64,000 bases of DNA from Sphingomonas anseongensis (GTDB taxonomy: Bacteria; Pseudomonadota; Alphaproteobacteria; Sphingomonadales; Sphingomonadaceae): positions 1,512,501-1,576,500 of the forward strand of contig NZ_JAMGBC010000001.1 of assembly GCF_023516495.1 (NCBI RefSeq), written 5' to 3'. Of the stretch, positions 30,865-39,175 are shown piece after piece; positions within the stretch are counted from its first letter, which is position 1; each line of letters starts with the position of its first letter. The position numbers were made by a program, and so were the translations under genes. The notes below the pieces were generated by a model. The model was given only the letters and a program-made list of their open reading frames with translations. It was not told where the DNA came from and ran no database searches.

Positions 30865-31877
30865 TGCCCGCGATGAACATGATCCAGGCGCTCAACAATG
30901 CGCACAAGGTCGCCATGGAGCGCGACGGGGACATCGTCGTCTATGGCGAAGATGCCGGCTATTTCGGCGGCGTGTTCCGGGTGACCGAGGGCCTGCAAAA
31001 GCAGTTCGGCAAGACCCGGGTGTTCGACGCGCCGATCAACGAAGCCGGAATCGTCGCCACGGCCGTCGGAATGGCGGCTTACGGCTTGAAGCCGGTGATC
31101 GAGATCCAGTTCGCCGACTATATCTACCCGGGCTACGACCAGATCGTCAGCGAAGTCGCCAAGATCCGCTATCGCACCGCCGGCGAATGGGCGATGCCGA
31201 TGGTGATCCGCTCGCCCTACGGCGGCGGTATCTTCGGCGGGCAGACGCACAGCCAGAGCCCGGAGAGCCTGTTCACCCATATCGCGGGCCTCAAGACAGT
31301 CATCCCGTCGACGCCTTACGACGCCAAGGGCCTTCTCATCGCGGCGATCGAGGACCCGGACCCGGTGATCTTCTTCGAGCCCAAGCGGATCTACAACGGT
31401 CCCTTCGACGGCCATCACGACAAGCCGGTGAAGCCGTGGGCCAAGCACCCCGCGAGCGAGGTGCCCGAGGGTCATTACACCATCCCGCTGGGCAAGGCCG
31501 CGGTCGTTCGCGAAGGCGCGGACCTGACCGTTCTCGCCTACGGCACGATGGTCCACGTCGCGCTCGCAGCGGTCGAGGAAAACGGCATCGACGCCGAGGT
31601 CATCGATCTTCGAAGCCTGGTCCCGCTCGACATCGAGACGATCGAGGAATCGGTGAAGAAGACGGGCCGCTGCGTCGTTGTCCACGAAGCGCCGCGCAAC
31701 ACCGGCTTCGGAGCCGAGCTGACTGCGCTGGTCCAGGAGCGCTGCTTCTATCACCTGGAGGCTCCCGTCGAGCGCGTGACCGGATGGGATACGCCTTACC
31801 CACATGCCTACGAATGGGCCTATTTCCCCGGTCCCAAGCGATTGAAGAAAGCCCTCGAGAAAGTGATGGCCGACTGA
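30864..31877 (+). CDS. bkdA2: branched-chain 2-oxo acid dehydrogenase E1 beta
   Basis: The 337-residue beta subunit pairs with E1 alpha. It has the lead MNMIQALNNAHKVAMERD, YGEDAGYFGGVFRVTEGLQ, the cofactor-binding FDAPINEAGI and EIQFADYIYPGYDQI, and RSPYGGGIFGGQTHSQSPE. Start and stop codons are each shared by one base with the neighbouring genes, so the three subunits are translated as one unit. The branched-chain assignment rests on similarity of the whole set, not on one residue. Confidence 0.94.
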
Positions 31878-33169
31878 TGGCGAAATTCGAATTCAAGCTG
31901 CCGGACATCGGCGAAGGCATTGCCGAAGCCGAGATCGTCGCCTGGCACGTGAAGGTCGGCGACGAGGTCGCCGAGGACCAGCAGCTCGCCGACATGATGA
32001 CCGACAAGGCGACCGTCGAGATGGAATCCCCGGTAGCAGGCAAGGTCGTCCAGCTTGCCGGCGAGGTCGGCGATATGGTGCCGATCGGCTCCGTCCTAGC
32101 GGTGATCGAAACTTCGGCAGCGGTTGCCGAGGACCGCTCCACCGAAACTGCCGCCGAGAGCAAGTCCGAGCGCCCGCTGGGCGACGGCGCGGTGCAGCCG
32201 ACAAAGGCGCAGGAAGAGGAAATGCCGGTCACGGCGGTCGAGCCTGCGCCGGCGAAACCCGCACCCGCTCCGGCTCCCCAGCCACGCCCCGAACCGGAAG
32301 TTGCGGCCGGCGCCGCCCACGTGCTCGCCTCGCCCGCAGTTCGGGCCCGCGCCCGCGACCTCGGAATCGACCTTGGCCAGGTCAAGGCGAGGGACTCGCG
32401 GATCCGCCACTCGGACCTCGATTCCTACATCCTCCACCAGGGCGGGAGCGTGTCTGCCCGAGGCGCGGGCTCATCGCGGCCGGACGAGACGATCAAGGTC
32501 GTTGGCCTTCGCCGCAAGATTGCCGAAAACATGGCCGAGGCGAACCGGCGGATCCCGCACTTCACCCTGGTCGAGGAGTTCGACGTCACCGCGCTCGAAG
32601 AGACTCGCGCGATGATGAACCGCGACCGCGGCGACAATCCAAAGCTGACGCTGCTCCCGTTCCTGGTCACCGCAATGTGCCGGGCGCTGGCCGATTATCC
32701 GATGCTCAACGCGAGCTTCGACGACGAGGCGATGACCGTCACCCGTCACGGCTCGGTCGACATGGGAATCGCCACGCAGACTCAGAACGGCCTGATGGTT
32801 CCGGTCATCCGGGGCGCGCAGGGCCTGACCGTCTGGCAGCTGGCCTCCGAGATCGGCCGCCTCTCCGACGCCGCCCGCAACAACAAGGCGAGCCGCGAGG
32901 AACTGACCGGCCCCTCGATCACAATCTCCAGCCTTGGGCCGATGGGCGGGATCACATCGACCCCCGTCATTAACCCGCCTCAGGTGGCGATCATCGCGGT
33001 CAACAAGATCGAGGAGAAGCTGGTCCCAATCGACGGCGAAATCGAGATCCGCAAGCGGATGAACCTGTCGCTGTCCTGTGACCACCGCGTGGTGGACGGC
33101 TGGGACGCCGCCAATTTCCTTGCGGACATGAAGCCGCTGATCGAGAATCCGCTGAGGCTTCTGAGCTAG
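31877..33169 (+). CDS. bkdB: dihydrolipoyl acyltransferase E2 of the branched-chain complex
   Basis: The 430-residue E2 has one lipoyl domain with the modified Lys in TDKATVEME (Lys44) and an Ala/Pro-rich linker. A peripheral subunit-binding domain (LASPAVRARARDLGIDLGQVK) follows, then the catalytic domain with active-site HRVVDGWDAA (His403). A single lipoyl domain and the SSLGPMGGITSTPVINPPQVAI motif fit the branched-chain type. No E3 (lpd) gene follows. Its TAG stop shares the palindrome CTAG with the stop of the convergent DUF6582 gene. Confidence 0.95.
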   Translation: MAKFEFKLPDIGEGIAEAEIVAWHVKVGDEVAEDQQLADMMTDKATVEMESPVAGKVVQLAGEVGDMVPIGSVLAVIETSAAVAEDRSTETAAESKSERPLGDGAVQPTKAQEEEMPVTAVEPAPAKPAPAPAPQPRPEPEVAAGAAHVLASPAVRARARDLGIDLGQVKARDSRIRHSDLDSYILHQGGSVSARGAGSSRPDETIKVVGLRRKIAENMAEANRRIPHFTLVEEFDVTALEETRAMMNRDRGDNPKLTLLPFLVTAMCRALADYPMLNASFDDEAMTVTRHGSVDMGIATQTQNGLMVPVIRGAQGLTVWQLASEIGRLSDAARNNKASREELTGPSITISSLGPMGGITSTPVINPPQVAIIAVNKIEEKLVPIDGEIEIRKRMNLSLSCDHRVVDGWDAANFLADMKPLIENPLRLLS

Positions 33170-33405
33170 TCCTTCAGCTCTCGCCAACTTTTCTCGCTCA
33201 GCTCCACGTCATGCTTCTTCGCGGCCTTCTTGATCCGCTTCCACGCTTCGTCGCGCTCTGAATCGCTGACGCCTTCGACCTGGTTGAACCGGGCGACCGC
33301 ATTGCGGACGTGGTCGGCATCGTTGAGGGGCTCCTTGCGCTCCTTCGGAAAGGCATATTGATCGTCGTCGAGACGGTCGCGCTGCTTTTCGTTGAGCTCG
33401 GACAT
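33166..33405 (-). CDS. small DUF6582-like protein
   Basis: The 79-residue protein is highly charged and probably helical: EKQRDRLDDDQYAFPKER, then NDADHVRNAVARFNQVEGVSDSERDEAW in outline, ending with a Lys-rich helix. I recall this pattern as DUF6582, a small cytoplasmic protein without known role. The ATG at 33405 has a perfect AGGAGGA ribosome-binding site, so the long open frame upstream is ignored. It ends overlapping the E2 stop. Confidence 0.8.
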   Translation of the reverse strand: MSELNEKQRDRLDDDQYAFPKERKEPLNDADHVRNAVARFNQVEGVSDSERDEAWKRIKKAAKKHDVELSEKSWRELKD

Positions 33406-33516
33406 GTGATCATCCTCCTGCGAAGGTAACGATCCGGCGGCCCGGCCGGTCCTCGCCGCTTGCCGTTCCGTGCAGCCCGCGCGACAAGCGGACATGCGAA
33501 GCAGGGCCCTATTCCA

Positions 33517-34485
33517 GTGAGCACGAACGCGGCGGACCTCGGGACTCTCCTCGACCGGGGCGACGAATATGCGGCTCGCGGCGACGCGCGCGCGGCGATG
33601 AGCTTTTACCAGGCCGCGCTCAAGCAGGCGCAAACGAGGCCACGCGTTGAACCGCAACTCGTGCCCCGGCTCCAGCGGGGTCGAGACTTCGTGCAGCACG
33701 CGGCCGCCACTTTTGCGGCCGCGCTGGACAGCGCGGTGGAGGACAATTTGCCCTCGGACGCCAACGGACAGCTCCGGGTCCGCCACGCGCTCGACATGCT
33801 CAAGGGCCGCCGCGAGGTGTATCCGCAGCAGCCGGCGGTGCTCTATTATCCCTACCTCGCCCAGCGTCAGTATTTCGAGCGCGAGGAGTTCGGCTGGGTC
33901 ACGGAGCTGGAAGCGGCGACGCACCTGATCCGCGAGGAGCTTAAGGCGTTGGTCGACGAAGCTGCGGATTTTCGGCCCTATGTGCAGAACGATCCCGACC
34001 GTCCCCACCGGGATTTCGGCGGGCTCAACGAGGACCCCAGCTGGACCGCGCTCTACCTTTGGAAAGACGGCGAGGTGGTCGAGGAGAATGCGCGCCGCTG
34101 CCCACAGACGATGGCTGCTCTCAAGAAGGTGCCGTTAAGCCGGATCGGCTCCCGCACACCGGCCGTGCTCTTTTCGCGCCTGGAGCCCGGGGCGCACATT
34201 CCGCCGCACAGCGGGATGCTGAACTGCCGCCTGATCTGTCACCTTCCTCTGATCGTTCCGGCCGGTTGCTGGCTTCGGGTCGGCAACGAGAAACGCGAGT
34301 GGGAGGAAGGCAAGCTCCTGATCTTCGACGACAGCATCGAGCATGAAGCCATAAACCCGACGGGCCAGTTGCGGATCATCCTCCTGTTCGACATCTGGCG
34401 CCCCGAGGTGGGCGAGGAGGAGCGAGCGGCCATCTCCGCGATCTTCGACGAGATCGACAAGTTCCGGGGGCTGCCGGACGCCTGA
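33517..34485 (+). CDS. Asp/Asn beta-hydroxylase-family dioxygenase with N-terminal TPR-like helices
   Basis: From a GTG at 33517 the protein is 322 residues. The N-terminus looks TPR-like (DEYAARGDARAAMSFYQAAL). The C-terminal half is the PF05118 fold of Fe(II)/2-oxoglutarate enzymes: PPHSGMLNCRLICHLPL with iron ligand His231, and DDSIEHEA with His276, followed by the 2-oxoglutarate Arg near 286. The family includes aspartyl hydroxylases and LpxO, which adds a 2-hydroxyl to acyl chains of lipid A. The next gene is a PagL-like lipid deacylase, so a lipid substrate is possible but unproved. A TTG at 33460 is an alternative start. Confidence 0.87.
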   Translation: MSTNAADLGTLLDRGDEYAARGDARAAMSFYQAALKQAQTRPRVEPQLVPRLQRGRDFVQHAAATFAAALDSAVEDNLPSDANGQLRVRHALDMLKGRREVYPQQPAVLYYPYLAQRQYFEREEFGWVTELEAATHLIREELKALVDEAADFRPYVQNDPDRPHRDFGGLNEDPSWTALYLWKDGEVVEENARRCPQTMAALKKVPLSRIGSRTPAVLFSRLEPGAHIPPHSGMLNCRLICHLPLIVPAGCWLRVGNEKREWEEGKLLIFDDSIEHEAINPTGQLRIILLFDIWRPEVGEEERAAISAIFDEIDKFRGLPDA

Positions 34486-34544
34486 GCCAACGGCACCAAT
34501 GCCGCTCCCGATCATTGAAGCCGCGAACTTTTCGGGAGATCGAA

Positions 34545-35078
34545 GTGAAGAGACTCGCGATCGCAATGTTGGGCGCCGCTGCGGCCCTGTTTCCGGGCCC
34601 CGCTTTTGCCGGCGAGCTGTTCGGCGGTCTCTATGCCCATGGCGTCGATACTCCGCTGACGCTCGGCGGCCACGTCGAGGATGGAGTGGACCTGCAGCTC
34701 GGATGGCGCGGGGGTGATATCGCCAGGGTCTTCGGCGGCCGGCTTCAGCCCTACGTGTTCGGCGCTCTGAACAGCGCCGGCCACACCAGCTATGCCGCTG
34801 TCGGCCTATCCGCGAAGTTCGGTAGCACGGTCTACGTGCGCCCCGGTCTCGGGATTGCTGTCCACACAGGATCGGATGCCGAGTTCGACAATCCGTTCAA
34901 CGACAAGATCGAGTTCGGCTCGCGCGTGCTGTTCGAGCCGGAGCTGGCGATCGGAGTTCAGGTCGCACCGCGAGTCAGCGCCGAGGCCAGCTGGGTGCAC
35001 CTCAGCCACGCGCAATTGTTCGGAAAGCAGAACCCGGGGATCGACAATGTCGGCGTCCGCGTGAACGTCGCGTTCTAG
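34545..35078 (+). CDS. PagL-like outer-membrane acyloxyacyl hydrolase
   Basis: From a GTG at 34545, behind GGGAGA, the protein is 177 residues. It has a signal peptide (to AFA, residue 22), eight-strand-barrel composition and a C-terminal Phe. The PagL active-site motif is present as VHLSHAQLFGKQNPGID, with catalytic His152 and Ser154. PagL removes a 3-O-acyl chain from lipid A at the cell surface. If the host is a sphingomonad with glycosphingolipids in place of LPS, the substrate would have to be different or the organism unusual. The gene lies 59 bp after the hydroxylase gene. Confidence 0.8.
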   Translation: MKRLAIAMLGAAAALFPGPAFAGELFGGLYAHGVDTPLTLGGHVEDGVDLQLGWRGGDIARVFGGRLQPYVFGALNSAGHTSYAAVGLSAKFGSTVYVRPGLGIAVHTGSDAEFDNPFNDKIEFGSRVLFEPELAIGVQVAPRVSAEASWVHLSHAQLFGKQNPGIDNVGVRVNVAF

Positions 35079-35088
35079 TCCGGCCGCT

Positions 35089-36480
35089 TCAGCGGCCGAC
35101 CATCGTCTCCGGCTTCACCACCCGCGCGAAAGTCTCCTCGTCGACATAGCCGAGCTCGAGCCCCGCTTCTTTCAGGGTCTTGCCGGTCTTGTGGGCGTGC
35201 TTGGCGATCTCAGACGCCTTGTCGTAGCCGATCTCCGGAGCGAGAGCCGTCACCAGCATCAGCGACCGGTTCATGAGGTCGGCAATCCGCTGCTCGTCGG
35301 GCTCGAGGCCATCGAGACAACGCTCCGTGAAACTCTGCATCCCAGTAGACAGGAGATTGATCGAACGGATGACGTTGGCGCCGATCAGCGGCTTGAACAC
35401 ATTGAGCTCGAGGTGCCCCTGCATCCCGCCGACGGTGACGGCGAAATGATTGCCCATCACCTGCGCCGCAACCATCGTCAGCATTTCGCACTGCGTCGGG
35501 TTCACCTTGCCCGGCATGATCGAGCTCCCGGGCTCGTTCTCCGGCAGCTTCAGCTCGCCGATTCCGCAGCGCGGACCCGATCCCATCAGCCTTATGTCGT
35601 TCGCGATCTTCGTCAGCGACACCGCGAGGGTGTTCAATATCCCCGACAGCTCGACCAATGTGTCGTGGGCCGCCATCTCGGCGAACTTGTTCGGCGCTGA
35701 GGTGAAGGGCAGCCGAGTGAGGTTCGCGACCTCCTTGGCGAAGGCTTCTGCGAAGCCTTTTGGAGTATTGAGGCCGGTACCCACCGCCGTCCCGCCCTGG
35801 GCGAGCATGTAGAGCCTCGGCATCGCCTGCTCGATCCGGTCGACGTTCGCCTGCATCTGCGCCGCGTAGCCGGAGAACTCCTGGCCGAGCGTTAGCGGGG
35901 TCGCGTCCTGCAGATGGGTCCGGCCGATCTTGACGATCGAGTCCCACTTGGCCGCCTGCCCGGCCAGCATTTCCTGCATCGCTTTGGCCGCCGGGAGCAG
36001 CTTCGACATCACAGCGCGGGCAGCGGCGATATGCATGGCCGTCGGAAAGCTGTCGTTCGACGACTGGCTCTTGTTCACATGGTCGTTGGGATGGACGGGG
36101 CTCTTGCCGCCGCGCTTGCCGGTGAGCTGCTCGTTGGCCCGGCCGGCGATCACTTCATTGGCGTTCATGTTGGACTGGGTACCCGATCCGGTCTGCCAGA
36201 TGACCAGCGGGAATTCCCGGTCCAGGTCGCCCCGCGCGACCTCCGCCGCCGCCTGCTGGATTGCTTCGGCCACCTCGGCGTCCAGCAGGCGGTGACGCGC
36301 ATTAACCCGCGCGGCCGCCTGCTTGATGAACCCGAACGCGTGGATGATCTCGATCGGCAGCTGCTCGCGAGGCCCGAACGGGAAGTTGCCGATCGAGCGC
36401 TCCGTCTGCGCCCCCCAGTAGGAGTCGCCTGGAACCTCGATATCGCCGAAGCTATCACTTTCGGTGCGGGTCGGTGTCAT
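35089..36480 (-). CDS. fumC: class II fumarate hydratase
   Basis: FumC interconverts fumarate and malate in the TCA cycle. The 463-residue protein has the lead [23 protein letters not shown] and the substrate motifs [25 protein letters not shown] and [10 protein letters not shown]. The signature [15 protein letters not shown] carries the catalytic Ser. I chose the ATG at 36480 because AGGGGCG precedes it; an in-frame ATG at 36501 falls inside a palindrome. It is an iron-independent, heat-stable type of fumarase. Confidence 0.96.
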   Translation of the reverse strand: MTPTRTESDSFGDIEVPGDSYWGAQTERSIGNFPFGPREQLPIEIIHAFGFIKQAAARVNARHRLLDAEVAEAIQQAAAEVARGDLDREFPLVIWQTGSGTQSNMNANEVIAGRANEQLTGKRGGKSPVHPNDHVNKSQSSNDSFPTAMHIAAARAVMSKLLPAAKAMQEMLAGQAAKWDSIVKIGRTHLQDATPLTLGQEFSGYAAQMQANVDRIEQAMPRLYMLAQGGTAVGTGLNTPKGFAEAFAKEVANLTRLPFTSAPNKFAEMAAHDTLVELSGILNTLAVSLTKIANDIRLMGSGPRCGIGELKLPENEPGSSIMPGKVNPTQCEMLTMVAAQVMGNHFAVTVGGMQGHLELNVFKPLIGANVIRSINLLSTGMQSFTERCLDGLEPDEQRIADLMNRSLMLVTALAPEIGYDKASEIAKHAHKTGKTLKEAGLELGYVDEETFARVVKPETMVGR

Positions 36481-36499
36481 CTTCGCCCCTAAATTCGTC

Positions 36500-36520
36500 A
36501 TGCTGAACTCGCTTCAGCAT
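36500..36520. repeat. REP-like intergenic palindrome between sspB and fumC
   Basis: ATGCTGAA and TTCAGCAT flank a CTCGC loop, within GTCATGCTGAACTCGCTTCAGC. Sequences of this form are common intergenic repeats in sphingomonad genomes, from memory. I saw no second copy in this window. It may act as a hairpin in the fumC leader. Confidence 0.5.
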
Positions 36521-36585
36521 GCATTGCAGGGCTGCGCGTAGCGCTGAATGAAGTGCTCGTCATGCCCCCGGCACGACTGCGCGCT

Positions 36586-37065
36586 TCATTTTTTGCGCGT
36601 AAAGTCCACGCTTACCACGTTGGAGCCGTCGTCATCGGCGGCCGTGGGCGCATCGTTCTCCGCCTGGTCGTGGGTCTCGTGGACCGGATCGGCGGCATTG
36701 GCCTGGAACTTGAGGCTGAAGTCGACCGCGGGATCGACGAAATCGGTCACCGCGGCGAACGGGACTCGAAGGCTTGCCGGGACTCCGCCGAAGGAGAGGC
36801 CAACCGAAAAGGCATCCTGCCCGACCTTGAGGTCCCAGAATCGGTGCTGGATGACGATCGTCATCTCCTCGGGAAAGCGCTCCAGCAGGTGCTTTGGAAT
36901 TTCGACCCCGGGCATCCGCGTGCGGAAGCTGATGTAGAAATGATGGGCGCCGGGGAGACCGCCGGAGCGCTCGACTTCGCCGAGGACTCGGCCGACAACG
37001 TCGCGCAGTGCCTCCTGCACGATCTCGTCGTAAGGGATCAGGCTTTCCGGAGTCTCGTCGGTCAT
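36586..37065 (-). CDS. sspB: SspB-type ClpXP adaptor
   Basis: SspB binds ssrA-tagged and other proteins and hands them to ClpXP. The 159-residue protein starts YDEIVQEALRDVVGRVLGEVE and has HHFYISFRTRMPGVEIP and the LERFPEEMTIVIQHRFWDL strand, the alphaproteobacterial SspB form. An acidic flexible tail ends in the hydrophobic/basic VVSVDFTRKK, the expected ClpX-docking peptide. The ATG at 37065 gives the usual start. It is upstream of fumC and divergent from the HIT gene. Confidence 0.88.
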   Translation of the reverse strand: MTDETPESLIPYDEIVQEALRDVVGRVLGEVERSGGLPGAHHFYISFRTRMPGVEIPKHLLERFPEEMTIVIQHRFWDLKVGQDAFSVGLSFGGVPASLRVPFAAVTDFVDPAVDFSLKFQANAADPVHETHDQAENDAPTAADDDGSNVVSVDFTRKK

Positions 37066-37122
37066 CGGTTCCGGTGGTAACGAGGCGGCGTTCCCGGTCA
37101 AGCGGACTCAACGGAGTGAATC

Positions 37123-37500
37123 GTGCCGATCGATCCGACAAAGCCTTATGATGAAAGCAACATCTTCGCGAAAATCCTCCGCGGCGAGCTTCCGTCCAAG
37201 AAGGTGTACGAAGACGAATGGGCGCTCGCCTTTCACGACATAAACCCGCTGGCGCCGGTCCACATCCTCGTGATCCCGAAGGGACCGTATGTCTCGTGGG
37301 ACGATTTTTCCGACAGGGCGTCGGACGCCGAGATGGCCGGATTCGTCCGGGCGGTCGGCAAGGTCGCCCGGGACCAGCAGCTCGTCGTCGGCGGCTATCG
37401 GCTGCTCGCCAACACCGGCAAGCGCGCAGGACAGGAGGTACCTCACCTGCACGTGCACATTTTCGGCGGCCAGCCGCTCGGCCCCATGTTGGCGCGTTAG
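37123..37500 (+). CDS. HIT-family protein (Hint/HinT-like)
   Basis: The 125-residue protein has the histidine triad HLHVHIFGG (His108, 110, 112) and the HinT-like lead NIFAKILRGELPSKKVYEDE. HinT enzymes hydrolyse nucleoside phosphoramidates. The start is GTG. It stands alone on the plus strand, 57 bp from sspB and 70 bp before the permease. Confidence 0.92.
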   Translation: MPIDPTKPYDESNIFAKILRGELPSKKVYEDEWALAFHDINPLAPVHILVIPKGPYVSWDDFSDRASDAEMAGFVRAVGKVARDQQLVVGGYRLLANTGKRAGQEVPHLHVHIFGGQPLGPMLAR

Positions 37501-37570
37501 TCGAATTCGCCGTTGCGCGAGCGGCAGCAGCCGCTAGGCTCCGCGCCGAAACGTCATTGAGGGGAGTCTA

Positions 37571-39175
37571 ATGGCCACAGCAGCACCGCGGGAGAACCTG
37601 TTTCTCGGCCGCGTCAAACCACTCGACGCGATCCTGGCGACTGCCGAGAAAAAGAGCCTGCACCGCTCGCTTGGCGCGTTCCAGCTGACCCTGCTCGGTA
37701 TCGGCGCAGTCATCGGCACCGGAATTTTCGTGCTGACCGCCGAGGCTGCCCAGAAGGCCGGCCCGGCAATGATGATCAGCTTCGTGATCGCCGGCTTCGT
37801 CTGCGCGGTCGCTGCGCTCTGCTATTCGGAGCTTGCGGCGATGGTCCCAGTTTCGGGCTCCGCCTACACCTACACCTACGCCGTGATGGGCGAGCTTCTC
37901 GCCTGGATGGTCGGTTGGGCGTTGATCCTCGAATATGCCGTCGGCGCATCAGCAGTCGCGGTCGGCTGGTCTGGATATTTCGTCGGCTTGCTCAAGAGCT
38001 GGGGGATAAACTTCCCGACGGCTCTTGCCGTGGGTCCTAGCCAGGGCGGAATCCTCAACCTTCCGGCCGTCGGAATCGCGCTCCTCGTTACCGGCCTTCT
38101 GATCATCGGTACCAAGGAGAGCGCGCGCTTCACCTCGGCCCTCGTGCTGGTGAAGGTCGTGGCGCTGTCCATCTTCGTTATCCTGACCTTCCCGGTGCTC
38201 AACGGCGCTCACTTCGAGCCGTTCATCCCCAATGGCTGGGGCACCTATGGAGTGGTCGGCGCGGCCGCATCGATCTTCTTCGCTTACGTCGGCTTCGACG
38301 CGGTCTCGACCGCGGCGGAGGAGACGATCAATCCGCAACGCAACGTGCCGATCGGCCTCATTGGCTCGCTCCTCTTCTGCACCGTCTTCTACCTGCTGGT
38401 AGCCGCCGGAGCGATCGGCGCGATGGGCGCCGACCCAGTTCGCGACGCGGCCGGACACGTTCTCGCGCCGGGATCGGCCGAGCTTGCCGCGCAGTGCAAG
38501 GCCGTCGTTGCCGGCGGAATGACCGAGCCGCTCACCTGCTCGAAGGAGGCGCTTGCGCACGTGCTCCGCACGATCGGCTATGAGCGGATAGGCGACCTCA
38601 TGGGCGTCGCAGCCTTCATCGCTCTTCCGTCAGTGGTGCTGATGATGATGTTCGGCCAGACCCGAATCTTCTTCGTCATGGCTCGTGACGGCCTGCTTCC
38701 GGAGCGCCTCTCGGACGTTCATCCGAAGTTCCGCACTCCGCACATCGTCACCGCCTTCACTGGCATCGTTGTGACGCTTGCGGCGGCCTTCCTGCCGGTC
38801 GGCAAGCTTGCCGATTATTCGAATTCGGGGACGCTGTTCGCCTTCGCGATGGTCGCCTTGGCTGTGCTCATCCTTCGCCGGAAGGATCCGAGCCGCAAGC
38901 GTCCGTTCCGCACTCCTGCGGTGGCGATCATCGCTCCAATGGCGATCATCGGCTGTATCGGGCTCTACCTGTTCCTGCCGACTCTGGCGAAGCTGGTGCT
39001 GATCATCTGGGGTGCGGTCGGCCTGCTGATCTACTTCGGATATTCGCGCAGCCGCAGCCATGTCGGCCGCGGGATCATCGAGGTTCCGGAGCTTGCAGCG
39101 GACGCTCCCAAATCGGTCGGCGTTCCGCCGATGCCGGGCGCACCGGCACCGGGAAGCGACGCCGAACGCGACTAA
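37571..39175 (+). CDS. APC-superfamily amino acid permease, CAT-like
   Basis: The 534-residue transporter has about 12 membrane helices. The APC signature is in TM1 (GIGAVIGTGIFVLTAEAA) and the CAT-family motif is FFAYVGFDAVSTAAEE. A periplasmic loop of about 50 residues with two Cys lies between TM7 and TM8. The type imports amino acids by proton symport. Its stop overlaps the glnD stop on the opposite strand. The preferred amino acid cannot be told. Confidence 0.9.
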   Translation: MATAAPRENLFLGRVKPLDAILATAEKKSLHRSLGAFQLTLLGIGAVIGTGIFVLTAEAAQKAGPAMMISFVIAGFVCAVAALCYSELAAMVPVSGSAYTYTYAVMGELLAWMVGWALILEYAVGASAVAVGWSGYFVGLLKSWGINFPTALAVGPSQGGILNLPAVGIALLVTGLLIIGTKESARFTSALVLVKVVALSIFVILTFPVLNGAHFEPFIPNGWGTYGVVGAAASIFFAYVGFDAVSTAAEETINPQRNVPIGLIGSLLFCTVFYLLVAAGAIGAMGADPVRDAAGHVLAPGSAELAAQCKAVVAGGMTEPLTCSKEALAHVLRTIGYERIGDLMGVAAFIALPSVVLMMMFGQTRIFFVMARDGLLPERLSDVHPKFRTPHIVTAFTGIVVTLAAAFLPVGKLADYSNSGTLFAFAMVALAVLILRRKDPSRKRPFRTPAVAIIAPMAIIGCIGLYLFLPTLAKLVLIIWGAVGLLIYFGYSRSRSHVGRGIIEVPELAADAPKSVGVPPMPGAPAPGSDAERD

